A DNA stretch of 64,000 bases from Brevipalpus yothersi (lineage: Eukaryota > Arthropoda > Arachnida > Trombidiformes > Tenuipalpidae): contig QZCP01000656.1 of the NCBI GenBank assembly GCA_003956705.1, positions 95,411 through 159,410 of the forward strand, written 5' to 3'. Positions 21,793 to 33,870 of this stretch are shown piece by piece. Below the pieces are notes generated by a model. That model ran no database searches. It worked only from the letters and a program-made list of their open reading frames with translations, and was not told where the DNA came from. A program made the position numbers and the translations under genes. How positions within the stretch are numbered: the first letter of the stretch is position 1; each line of letters begins with the position of its first letter.

Positions 21793-24700
21793 GGAACAGC
21801 CAACTGAGAGGATAAACTTGGAAAAGTATGAGTGTTCGGTGCCAAAAGATAAGCGCTCGAGACAAGTGATTTCGAATCAAACAATATGGGATAGCACCTT
21901 AATATGACTAATTTCAAAAGGAATTGAATGATTTCTTCCATACATTGATGCAGAGAATGGACTTTGATCAGCTCCTTGTTGAGTGAGCGAAAGAAAGATC
22001 TTGTTTCTTTGATGAAGAATCAGCATTCAATGGTAATGAGATAAAAAGCATTCTAGCAAAATGTGTGAAGATGAAATCAGTCACTTCTTGTCGTTGTGTA
22101 TGTGTGTGTGGAAGCAGTTACAGCGTAAAAATTTGCCCTCGATTAACTCACACAACATACAAACACATAATCACACTTCAGGCCAATTATCAAGTATCTG
22201 ATTTACCTATAATCAACACACCGACAATTTGTCGGATGGTCGATAGCCTTGACTATTAACTCTGGCAAAGCAATATGATATAGACACCAGAAATAATAGT
22301 ACTGGTTACTATGTGGCAACTGAAGGATGGAGAAATGAAGAAATCAACGGGGTAAAGTCGAACTTCCAATCAACTTAGTCGACTTTATTTGATACCTTAT
22401 AGTGTGTTACTTGATTACAAGGAACATGAAAAGGATGAATAAGAAGAGAGAGAGAGCGAAAGATAGTCTGATTAGCGGATCAAGAATTGAGACAGTCCAA
22501 GAGAGAGAGAGAGAGAGAGAGATGCTCATGGTAAATTCAGCTAAGAGCGAGAGGAATAAGGAGGAGATTTCTCTGACAGAAATATGAAAGATCAGAGAAA
22601 AATCAAGTGATCGTCGAGTTCATCCGTGATCTAAGAATATCATCTTGTAAGTATCGAGAAACAAATAAAAGGGAGAGAAAAGAAATGAAGGCGTGAGAGA
22701 GATACTCGAAATTGAGGAATGATCGAGAATCTCAAGTGTAAGAGAGATATTAATGGCTTGCAAGTGTAGAGTATGACAGTCAAGATTTCTTGTTTCCTAG
22801 TATCAACGAGAAAATGATATTCCGAGACGTCAAATTATCGATTATTCAGTTAGTGTTGACAATAGAAAGGATCTAAAGAAACGCTGTGAGTCGATTCGTT
22901 CCAATCGTTCAAGCTTCAATGGAGGTACATGTACATGTACTTGAATTTAATTCATGGGAAGTGGAGGAAAAAAATTTTTTCGAGATTACATTGGCTATTT
23001 TGGAATAGCTAGAGAATTGGATTGCATAACATTCAAGAAAAAAAGATGAGAAAAAAAGCCAGATTCTCATTGAAAGGGTAAATACATCAATTGACCAGCC
23101 AAGTGTACTCCATAGAAAGATAGTCAACAGGATTTGCTACGCAATTGAGAAAGGTGAGATATCGAAATAAGGAAAACTGGATAAGTCATCACAGGTGAAG
23201 CAAAGCAGGTAAAAGCTCCATTAAGATCCTTTTTTGAAACTATTTGTGACTATCAACAGAGAGATGGAGAGAGAAAAGTTGACTGAACCCAATGACCAAG
23301 CTATTTACGACATCGATTCTTGAAAGTCGATAAGGTAAAAGCTGATGGTATTTAAGAAAAGAGGTATCAGACTCTGATCAAAAGTTTGCCCCTATACACA
23401 AAGAAAAGATTTCAATGACCAATGTGATTGATATGGAAAATTTCCTTCGACAGAGAAACAGAGAGGTAGAGAGGTAGAGAGACCAATACTCTCAGAGGAT
23501 AGATAAGATTCAGATTAACCAGACCATTCTGAGCATCTCTGGATAATTTTGATTCTTCTCACCGACTTGTTGAATGAGAAAGATTTTTGGCAACTCGAGT
23601 CTGACAAGTGAGTGCAATATGCATATGCATTCACAAAAAGAGAAATATTCCAAGAAATAGAGAGAGTGAATTGAATGCATAAACATTTCCAAAAACGCTA
23701 CTATTGAGAGTCAGTTTTTCTTCAGAACAAGCAATCAGATCAAGAAAGGAGAGAGAGAGAGAGAGAGCAAGTGAACCTGTTGCGGAAAAGAAGTTGAGAT
23801 TTTCAAGAACAACGCTCAGTAAACAACAAAGCTAAAACTTGAACTTGGCAGTGAAAATAGGGAAAAGATAAAAAAAATTAACTCGATCCACTCGAATTCA
23901 AGTGAAATGGGTTCTAAGGAATCGAAGAGAGAGAGAAAAGAAGATGAAGAAGATGAAGAAGATAGAGAAGGAGATAAGATAATCAAAGAAGCTAGGACAT
24001 TTTTGAGAGTGACATTCGTCAAGAGAGAGTTCGAATGTGGATATGTAATGCTCTAGAATTTGAGAATACGAGTTGAGAATTAAACGCAAAGTTGGAAAAA
24101 TACCAATGAACCATCATAAATTAACAATCTAAAATCAATCCAATAAGTCTGACAATGATAAACAATGAAAATTTTTTCTTCAATCATGTACCATCTAATG
24201 TAGAGAATAAGAGGCTTGTGTAGGAAGATCCATGTTACTTTGTACGCTTGTTGCGATTGAAAATTTCAAGATGATTAAAATGTTACACACTCTCACAATT
24301 CTCGTGTAGCTCACTAATCAGATCTGTTTCAATGATAAAACTTTTCGTCAAATTTAAGCATTGATTAATATTCTAATACTTGCTTGTGGAAACAAGTTTC
24401 AAAAATATTGTAGTGGAAAAAAACTCCTCCTCAAATCAGAACGGATTTCCTCAAAGTCATAATCCATGATAGAGTGAAGCAAGATAATATGTTATTTTCA
24501 GTGAATAACTCTGATCTCATTGGAAATTGGATCACAATGAACAAAATGCGCAATTATCATGAATTTTTTGTATCCTTCCTAATGTTACAATGTTGAAAGG
24601 GAGAGAGAGAGTCCATCGATTGCTCAGCAAAATGGAATGAGAAATGACGTTTCAATCAAATCAGCTTGATATAGCTAAGAAAATTATACAACTTAGAGAT

Positions 24701-24843
24701 AAAAAATACTATAATCCGATAATGAAAGGGAGAAAAAGTGGAAAGATGAAGAATGGAGTAGAACAAAAAACTATTGATCAATGTCATCAGAATAAATCGA
24801 TGCAATTGCCCAACGAGAAAGAGAAAGACTGAGAGAGAGAAAG

Positions 24844-24878
<35 letters not shown>

Positions 24879-27107
24879 AAAACTATCTTCATAATATCAA
24901 AATCAAGAATATAAAAGAGGATTATCGTTTCATATTGTTTTATGATCTTGAGAATCAATGAAGGTAGTGATAGCTAGAAAATCTTCTGAATGATAGTCAT
25001 GGAATAAGAGAGTATACGAAATTGAGAGAAGAATTCTATGAAGTAGACACAAAGAATGCAAGTTGGAAACTTTCACTGAGAGAGTGAGATGGAGGAAAGA
25101 GAATTGATAATTGAGAGATAACGAAGAAGAAGAAAAAGAAGAAAAAAAGTGCAATTGAAAATTTGGGAAAAAAATTTGCGTATAACTCACTCTCTGTCCA
25201 TCACTAGACAATCCACTTCATCAGAGTGCGCAATCACATTGGAGGTTCTCACTCCATCAGATGTTATTGCCCTCTCACCAAAGTATTCGCCTTTTTCCAT
25301 AATTTTCACAAACTTTTCTCCTCCATTGGGATCCTCTGGATCTTTGATGGTTACACGAACTGTTCCACGACGAATGATGAAGAAAGTTACTCCTTTAGCA
25401 TCTTGTCTCACAATGTATTCCCCTTGTTTGTAGTGGGCCTGTGTACGGAGAAAGGGAAAAGAGTGAAAGAAAATGTGTATGTGTGAATGTAATAGTACAG
25501 TAGTACGGTAGTTACACAAGTGAACGATACTCAAATGTTGTGAAACATTCGCGAATGAATGAATCGCATTAGAGTGAGAGATGAAGGAAAAAAACGGAGA
25601 AAAGTGCATCGCTAAGAATTCATCTTATCAATCGGAAAAAAAAGATCGGTCTACAAAATTGTTGCTACACATATTCGATGTGAAACTATGTGGCAGGCCT
25701 CTCTCTCTCTCCCTCTCTCTTTACAAGAGATGGATACACCAAGTTTGATGGAGAGAAAAAAAGAGAGAGAGAGGAGAGAGTAAACTTCATTGGAATACAT
25801 GCGATAAACAAAACAACAACAAAGAGGAAGAAAAAGAAGTTTTGTGGGAGGCCGAAATTTGCGAAAAACTTGAAAAATCCGCAAAACATTTTGCAAAATC
25901 AAGTGGAGGAAGAGAGAAGAAATGGTATTTACCACGCCATCAGATAGAGATCGGAGGTGTGGAGTGTGGCTGGAGAGTATGTTGCTTGCTGACAATCAAT
26001 GTGTATGTGTATGTGTGGATGTGGAATGTTGTCGAGATTAGCTCTCGCTCGGTGGTCAAAAGAAACAGGTAAATGAATGCAATAATAACAACAACATGGT
26101 TAAACAAAATTTGAATATGAGAGGAGAGGAGAGAGATGGAGAGAAAAGGAGAGAGAAAGATATTCAAGTTTGTACTGGTTAGCGAGTCACCATCATCACC
26201 ACATAATACGCAAAAAGACAAAGATTGGCTTTACACTGACAAGGATTATTGGCCAGCGATGTTTTGAGTGCCCAGAAGAAAAGTAAAATATGGAGAAACC
26301 TTTCACAGATCTGGATGAGGATTGTGTGAAAATAAACTATGGAAGATGTGTATGTGTGTGTGAGAGTATGTATGATGAAAATCAGGAGAAAAAACAGTAG
26401 GAAAATAAAAACACTTGAATGGCAATTGGCTGGTATGATTCAATAAGATTATCATTGCTAGCACTGCTATATAATTTCATGTTGAAAAAAATATTATATC
26501 GATAGTGTTCTGAATGATGACCTGGAGAATTTGATTCACCTCTTTCGAGGAGAAGCGTTATCACTCCCTTCATCACTGAGAAAGAGAGGAGAAAGAAGAA
26601 AGTGAAGTGAAAGTGAAAGTTGATTTCAATGTTGGTCTACTGAATAATAGTGAATAGGTAACTTGTTGGATGGAAGAAAAAATTTCATGAAGGTTTCAAT
26701 AAATTTTGTTAAAAAGAATACATGTATGTATCACGAATTGGATCGTTGGCAATGATAAGGTTTGCTCATGTTGTCTCACAATAGCAAAGTTATATAGATG
26801 GTATCGATTTGGAAGAAGTTTCAGGGGGAAGCTAAGAGGTAAGATGAATTAGTGATGATGAATGTGATGTAAGGTGAGAAAGTCGAGCTTCAATATATTG
26901 ATGCATGGAACACTCATTAGCTGGCAGGAACAATCGATTTGAAAGATTACAGGATACACAATCAAGAGAAAAGAAACACTCAACTCGGATCAGTGTGTGT
27001 GAGAGAGAATGTTAAAGGGAAAGAGGCAAGAGAAAGACAGAGAGAAAGAAAGAATTTTTAGAGTAGACGAGTGAGTAAGAGGAATGAAAATTTGGTGAGA
27101 GAGGAAG

Positions 27108-27141
<34 letters not shown>

Positions 27142-28842
27142 TCACAGAGTAATGACCTCTAAATGGGCTGGATACATCATTTTGTGATCTTGACATGGAT
27201 TGCAAGATCCAAGCAACAGATGAATTTTCCCCTGGAGAGTAGAGGGCACGAAAGAAGCGATCAATGGGAATTGTAGGGTCAAGAGATAATTCCTCAGCCA
27301 TGATGATTGAATGAATTATTGCGTAGAAGCTTGCATAATGAAATTCTCTCAAAGACTACTGGTCATAGATAGGAAAGAATATAAAATTTATACACTCTGA
27401 GAAGTTGATTCGTTGAGGGAACAAAAAAATGCTCAGGTTGATCAACAGGTTGCATGAAGAATTCAAGATGAGCAATGATCTCGATATTTCTGAAGAAGAG
27501 GTATGATAATTTGACACATGTAACTTTTGAACACATTCCAAAACACCAAAAGAAAGGAGCAAAAATTTTGTTTTGACCGTAAGAAAAGATGAATAAATCG
27601 ATGTGAAAGAGGAAACGGAAGGAGTTTGAATTATGATGATGAAAAATCATCCACAAGAATGATCGAAAAAACATATTTAGTACCTCTTCGAGAACATCGA
27701 CAATCTTTATCAGTTGCTCATCAGGCACTTTGTCTGTTTTTTGGAAAATAGGAACCGTTCGGAGAAATTCCATGTATTCTTTCTGCTTTATCAGGCCGGT
27801 TCTCATCATTATCGTTTGGAAGCATTGTCTATCGATCGCCCAGAGCTTGCAGTTCGTCAATGCTTTGACAGTTGCCGTTCTTGTACAATTGTAAAGAATA
27901 GCAAGTTCACCAAGAACTCGTCCAGGATTCATTGTATGAATATTTTTTCCCTCTTTACTGACTTCCACTTTACCTTCTTCAATGACAAAAACAACCGAGC
28001 CAACAGCACCTTCTTCGATAATCATTGAACCCTCTTTGTAGTCCACCGGGAACATGCAATCGGTAATCTCCTCAATTTGTTGTAAATCTAGATTCTTCAT
28101 GAAATCATTGTCGAGTATTGCTGATTTGATCAATTCACGGGTTCTGTAAGTGGAAAACAATTTTGTTTCACAAAATGAGAAAAAAAAGCCATTAGTGGAG
28201 TTGAGAGATGAAAAAATCGATCAAATAAATATTATCGGAACAATCAGGGACAGAGTATTGAGAGAGGGTAGCAAGAAGAAGAGTTGGTCCAATAATTGTG
28301 GAAAAAACTTTTCTCTGGCAAGAATGTAACATCTCCCAACAAATGCAGACATTCTTCATCAGAATTTTTAAGCCCTGATGCAATTTTCCTCTCTCGTTCT
28401 CTTTTTCTAATTATTCAATAAAGTGATGATGAATCAGTTCAACTCACTCTTGAGTTTTCGGATAGTGTTGATATTTGGCTGTAATCAATTCGTTAAACGA
28501 TGACAATGGTTGAGGCTCAGCAGATATTCCCATAAGACGAGTCTTTCGAGGCTGGGATCGAGGAGTAAGATGTGGACCTAAACTTATCGGTCGAGGTATG
28601 CCGAAAGAGTCCACTTGACTTCGCCTCGAGGAGCCAAAAGTTACGATTGTTTTGTATATGTCTAATTGGCTTTGTAATTCTTTAATTTCTTCTTCTTTCT
28701 CATGTAAACTTGTTTTCAAACGTTCAACCATCTCCTCTTGTGCCTTGCACATTGCTTGATAAACCTCTAATTGACCAGAGCCATTTCCATTGGGAGGATT
28801 GGAACCAGAGTCCCCACTAGCAAAAACTTCTGCAGCCATTGT
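18426..28842 (-). CDS. PRKG1: cGMP-dependent protein kinase (PKG, foraging/PRKG1 type)
   Basis: Eight coding exons on the minus strand (28448-28839, 27684-28143, 25191-25438, 20183-20263, 19470-19717, 18927-19358, 18638-18837, 18426-18524) join to 2,160 nt, 719 aa, with every phase consistent. Order: coiled-coil dimerisation region (about 25-66), autoinhibitory segment with GISAEP (104-109), two cyclic-nucleotide-binding domains (about 131-284 with GELAILYNCTRTATVKALT, and 285-390 with GEYFGERAI), then the kinase: GVGGFGRVEL (414-423), Lys437, YRDLKPEN (529-536), DFG (549-551), CGTPEYVAPE, and the AGC tail DTSNFDKYP...GWDEHF. It phosphorylates Ser/Thr targets on cGMP binding; Drosophila foraging sets feeding behaviour. 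An acceptor (CATTTAG) 3 bp before the ATG shows at least one upstream non-coding exon. Two large introns (4.9 and 2.2 kb) are full of AG/TC tracts. Confidence 0.96.
21016..21139. repeat. (TC)n and (AG)n tracts in inverted arrangement
   Basis: A TC tract (21016-21053) and an AG tract (21100-21139) are separated by about 46 bp. They are reverse complements and could pair as a stem of nearly 40 bp in RNA or single-stranded DNA. Confidence 0.85.
21723..21786. repeat. (AG)n microsatellite
   Basis: Uninterrupted AG dinucleotides over about 64 bp inside the large PKG intron. Confidence 0.95.
25439..27683 (-). other. PKG intron between the two cyclic-nucleotide-binding exons
   Basis: 2.2 kb with AG-rich and GAAA-type simple sequence and no nested gene that I can support. 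Confidence 0.5.
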
Positions 28843-28928
28843 CTAAATGGGAGAGAGAGAAAAAGCAAAAATGGGATTACCAATACATAAAACTTGTGTG
28901 AATATGTCTAGCTTGTTGTGTACTTAGA

Positions 28929-28932
<4 letters not shown>

Positions 28933-28992
<60 letters not shown>

Positions 28993-29636
28993 NNNNNNNN
29001 NNNNNNNNNNNNNNNNNNNNNNNNNNNNNNNNNNNNNNNNNNNNNNNNNNNNNNNNNNNNNNNNNNNNNNNNNNNNNNNNNNNNNNNNNNNNNNNNNNNN
29101 NNNNNNNNNNNNNNNNNNNNNNNNNNNNNNNNNNNNNNNNNNNNNNNNNNNNNNNNNNNNNNNNNNNNNNNNNNNNNNNNNNNNNNNNNNNNNNNNNNNN
29201 NNNNNNNNNNNNNNNNNNNNNNNNNNNNNNNNNNNNNNNNNNNNNNNNNNNNNNNNNNNNNNNNNNNNNNNNNNNNNNNNNNNNNNNNNNNNNNNNNNNN
29301 NNNNNNNNNNNNNNNNNNNNNNNNNNNNNNNNNNNNNNNNNNNNNNNNNNNNNNNNNNNNNNNNNNNNNNNNNNNNNNNNNNNNNNNNNNNNNNNNNNNN
29401 NNNNNNNNNNNNNNNNNNNNNNNNNNNNNNNNNNNNNNNNNNNNNNNNNNNNNNNNNNNNNNNNNNNNNNNNNNNNNNNNNNNNNNNNNNNNNNNNNNNN
29501 NNNNNNNNNNNNNNNNNNNNNNNNNNNNNNNNNNNNNNNNNNNNNNNNNNNNNNNNNNNNNNNNNNNNNNNNNNNNNNNNNNNNNNNNNNNNNNNNNNNN
29601 NNNNNNNNNNNNNNNNNNNNNNNNNNNNNNNNNNNN

Positions 29637-29673
<37 letters not shown>
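28933..29673. repeat. (AG)n microsatellite containing a 644-N assembly gap
   Basis: AG runs from 28933 to 28992, then N from 28993 to 29636, then AG again to 29673. The gap is flanked on both sides by the same repeat in the same orientation, so it is probably unresolved microsatellite rather than unique sequence, although unique DNA inside cannot be excluded. Confidence 0.95.
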
Positions 29674-29677
<4 letters not shown>

Positions 29678-29854
29678 TGGTAGGTTGAAGACGGTAATTA
29701 AAGAGTGACATTTCAGTGGTAGTGGCATATTTACTGACTATGGAGAGAGAGAAAAAAAACTGGAATACTTTCTCTCACCTCGATACGTTGTTGAGGTGTG
29801 CACAAAAATGTGGAGGCGATGTTGTGGGGATGTTTTCACTTAACTTGTCGTCGG

Positions 29855-29888
<34 letters not shown>

Positions 29889-31932
29889 CGAGAGTGCAAA
29901 ATCAAATCAGACACAACTATTTAGCTATTTTCCACCACTATTACAACACTACAACAACGATCTTTCTCTCCTTCAAACTTATCATGTAGAGAGACCGAGA
30001 AAGAGATGAGAAAAGGCACACTGGTGGTTGGTGGTTAATCTTTGTGAGCAACTTTTTCTCTCCTCTCTTCCCTCCTCTTTCCTACACCACATACACTGGC
30101 TTGCTTGGCTTGTAGTAGTAGTAGTAGTAGTAGTCAATTGGTTAGAGAAGAAAAAGACTAAATGTGAATGTGAAACTGTGTGTGTGTGTATGTATATAAT
30201 GTGTATATAAGGGAGAGAGAGAGAGTGAATATTTATTCAAGGTCTTGATAGGATTGGTTGATTGAGATTTTGCCGATGCTGATGATTACTGGTTTGGACA
30301 AAATCCGTTCCTTTTTCTCTAAACACTGTTACTATCACTTGATGATAGATGTATCTCTTTCTTCTACACTCTTACAGACACACAGGTGAATGTATGAATA
30401 TATTTAGAAAAGATATGGGAAAATTAAACTGTAACGATTGGGACAAAAAGAAAATTAACATAAACAGAAAGGGAAAAATAAAGAGGCAGTGACGATTTGA
30501 AGTAACGAAGTGGCACTTTGCTGGATAAACTTGAAATTATTATTTTCAATCCAACTCAAACATGATCAAAATGAGCCAGTTAATATCATTATCATCATGA
30601 ATTATTGAGTGATAAGAAGGTGATAATTGAATGATCAATTGATGTACACAGACGATAGATTGTACTAGTGGTGATGGTTAACTTTGTAAACGATCCAAAT
30701 GATGATACAATCAAGTGAACATTCAAAAACATTGCAAGCATAGTAGCATAAACTCTGAATTAAGTTGACTATTGAGTTATCCAGTTAATTGAATTCAAAA
30801 ATGGTACAAACTGATCAAGTCTCAAATTTGACGTTGAAATCAAAAGATAAACCCAAACTCTTCACTATGCAAATATATCAACTTATCTGCATACATACGC
30901 GCACATATACACACACACACGTATTCAACTTTGCAGTGATAACGATGAATTGAACAGAAACAATTAACAATTTCAAAAAAGGTGATGATGATGTGATATT
31001 ATCTGGCTTAATGTCGGCTGGCTATGGTATTGTGGATGGATAGAGAGAGAGAGAGAGAGATGGATGATGGAGGTGATTGTGATGTGATGATGGTACCTTG
31101 TATGTGAGTGTGAATATTGGGTATGTTGTAACGAAAAAAATGGAGAGCAAAAAAGAAAATAAAGTGAGCGAAAAAAAAAGTGTGTGGATTGAAAGAGAGA
31201 GAGAGAGAGAGAGACAAGTTAACCAAAAACGCTCAAGAAAAGTGATAAAAATAAACACACATGAGAGAAGGAAAAGTATATCAACTCTCTTCTCTTCTTT
31301 TCCCAAACTAAACTTGGTGGATAACTTTAACGGTGTTTTGGGTATGGATGTTAACCAACGCACACATATACACACAACGACAACGGTTGTGAGAGCGAAC
31401 GTTATTGATTGATTAAATGAATTTTCAAATTCACACACACTGATCAAAAGTCCAAAAGTATTCCATAATAATATGAGTGCACACAGACACCGAAAGCTTG
31501 CCAGTGATTTGTTTGATGATTGTGGTAACCGTTGCAATCAAGAGTAGAACAGAAAGTAATGTATATGTGTTTGGAAAAACTGGTAACACGTTGCTCTGTA
31601 TATGCACACAGCGTTACTTGATGGTGATGATAATGATGAGCCAATTAGGGTCAATTTATTAATCAATAGTGACCGTAAGAGATTGTTATAAGCACTTACG
31701 CACTCACTTTAATGTGCTGGACACAATCGGTAAGTGTACACAATGATCATTAGTGATCCTTATCACTATCACTTGCAGAATTCATGATCAAGATACACAT
31801 GATTATTATTCTCAAACAGAGTTGGAAAAGTCTCTCTCGATCCTCTTTTCACTGACAAGAGAGAGAGAAAAAGAGAGAAGAAGAAGAAGAGTAAAGAGAA
31901 AAAGTGCTTCTGTAATGTGTTGCTTCCTTTTT

Positions 31933-31933
<1 letters not shown>

Positions 31934-31983
<50 letters not shown>
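31934..31983. repeat. (TC)n microsatellite
   Basis: Uninterrupted TC dinucleotides, about 50 bp. Confidence 0.95.
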
Positions 31984-31986
<3 letters not shown>

Positions 31987-32125
31987 CTGGAAAAATATTC
32001 CCATTGCTTTTACGTAATTTTGAAGACACTTATTTCTTCGCCTTCTTATTCCATTGGCAAACTTTTTGCACTATTTGGAATTTTTTTTCTTGTTTTCTTT
32101 CACAATAAAGAATGCAGGAGCATCA

Positions 32126-32127
<2 letters not shown>

Positions 32128-32200
<73 letters not shown>
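32128..32200. repeat. (TC)n microsatellite
   Basis: Uninterrupted TC dinucleotides, about 73 bp, 145 bp after the preceding tract in the same orientation. Confidence 0.95.
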
Positions 32201-32203
<3 letters not shown>

Positions 32204-33870
32204 GAAGAATTGAAAATTCGGAATTCCATAGCGAGATACTTGCAAAAGAGTTCGTATATGATCTTCAATTTAATGGACTCATTCTCTCCTCTCCCTCATA
32301 ATACGAAATAAAAGTTATTCGTAATTAATTACCGACCGTGTTAGTTTAGGTTCTCATTGTAATGCAGAATGTTCTTACACGAACATTGAACGCTAATTGT
32401 TCTTCTCAGTACAGCATACTTTTTCACTTTGGCTTTCTCCCTTCCTTAAAACGTCCAATTTAGAGAAAGTCTGTACAAGTGACGCTGTAAGCCAGATATT
32501 CGCTCTTTTTTTTCACTACGTTTCTCTGTGGTTGCCAATTTTTTGTGAATACAACAGCGGACAATCAACATCATAAGGAAGTTTTTAGGAGGCAATAAAT
32601 TATCTTGCACACAGGAAGACAAACATGCAAAGGAAAAGAAAGAGAGTGAACTGTCTCTTGATAATCCTGTCTAATACTGATGTCTGGAGAACAGTCAATG
32701 AATTCAGAGAAGAAGATGAAGATGACGAGAGAAGAGAAAAGAATAAGAAACGGTATACATGTATGTTGGAGGCGGAAACAGAGACAATCGGATTGTCAAT
32801 TTTCATTTTTCACATCACTCTCACGTCTAGGAAGCTAATCAACTCTGACTTTCAATCTTATTTCCATCACAATTTGTGTGCGGAACCGATTATCTAGAAA
32901 ATATTTTCTAGCGTTTCAGAGAATTCTTTTGCATGGAATCACTTTGAGATCGAATTTTCTTGCTTTTAGAAACGAGCCAGCTTCGAATGAATGATGATAT
33001 CTTAGAACTTGAACCTTCAAAAAGCATGAATAATGAGATGATTCCTGATAAATTTTTTTTATCTGGAGAGAATTTTCTTACCTAAAATTCTTTTTTAATA
33101 ACCAAATTATGTCCCTTCAAGAAATTTGCAATGAGATTCAATCCTTCTCACACAAATACACATGAACTTCTATTTCCTTAAGTACAAGTTGATCAGATAT
33201 CATTCCTCAATGCCACCTTCTAGCCACCATTAACGTCAACCCATTAACTGCAAACCATCAAAGCCAGCTACTATTCAACATATTGACATCTGTCGACTAT
33301 GGCCTAATTACCATGTGCCGATATATTAGGGTCGATTGATCGAATCACACTGGTAGATCTCATTACTTGTGGAAATGTGTGTATTCCAAATCAATGTCAG
33401 CCTAGTAAATCACGTCCATATCAGTTTTAAGAAGATGAAATAGTTCGATGATAGATTCTCATGGGTATATATATACATACACACACATACTTATCACGAG
33501 AAACTTTCACCACTTTGACTGTTATTCTTCTGAACGGATATTTTCCAACAAGAATACACTCACACAATTCATGTAATGCAGTGTAATCAGCAGCAGACTC
33601 TCAGTCTAAAATTAGAGAATATTATTAATGAATGAGGAACAAGAGCGACTATTTTTGATAGTTTTTGAACATTCCTAAAAGAAAAGCAAGATTACAGAAC
33701 AATTTATATTGAATCTCTTGGAACGCTGTTAAATATCTGGAGCTCCTGTCATGTATTCAGAAGCGGTCGGGTTCATAAATTGAGCTCATTTTCGGAAGCA
33801 AAATGATCTTTGGGATCCTACTAATTGGATGAGAACGATATTAGGCTTTCTAAATGTCATTGTGAACTTT

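Larger units (their letters stand above)
20264..25190 (-). other. Large PKG intron, microsatellite-rich
   Basis: 4.9-kb intron between PKG coding exons 3 and 4. I see no nested gene. It holds an inverted TC/AG pair (21016-21139), a 64-bp AG tract (21723-21786), a TTA tract (about 21274-21297), many shorter AG runs and a 16-bp palindrome at 22925-22940. Confidence 0.6.
29674..33870. other. Upstream flank of PKG, no gene identified
   Basis: 4.2 kb. It includes simple repeats (AGT triplets about 30113-30134, CA runs, TC tracts at 31934-31983 and 32128-32200). Long open stretches here are repeat-driven (SLSLSL) or unremarkable. PKG non-coding exons and promoters are expected here but cannot be placed from sequence alone. 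Confidence 0.4.

Noticed and set aside
28877..29728. Long SLSLSL / ERERER open frames of 250-280 codons
   Set aside because: They consist of AG/TC repeat and the N gap; dinucleotide tracts are open in several frames on both strands and carry no protein signal.
31022..31537. 171-codon minus-strand frame upstream of PKG
   Set aside because: Rich in Ser/Leu/Phe from TC and AT simple sequence; no domain, no conserved motif, no splice support.
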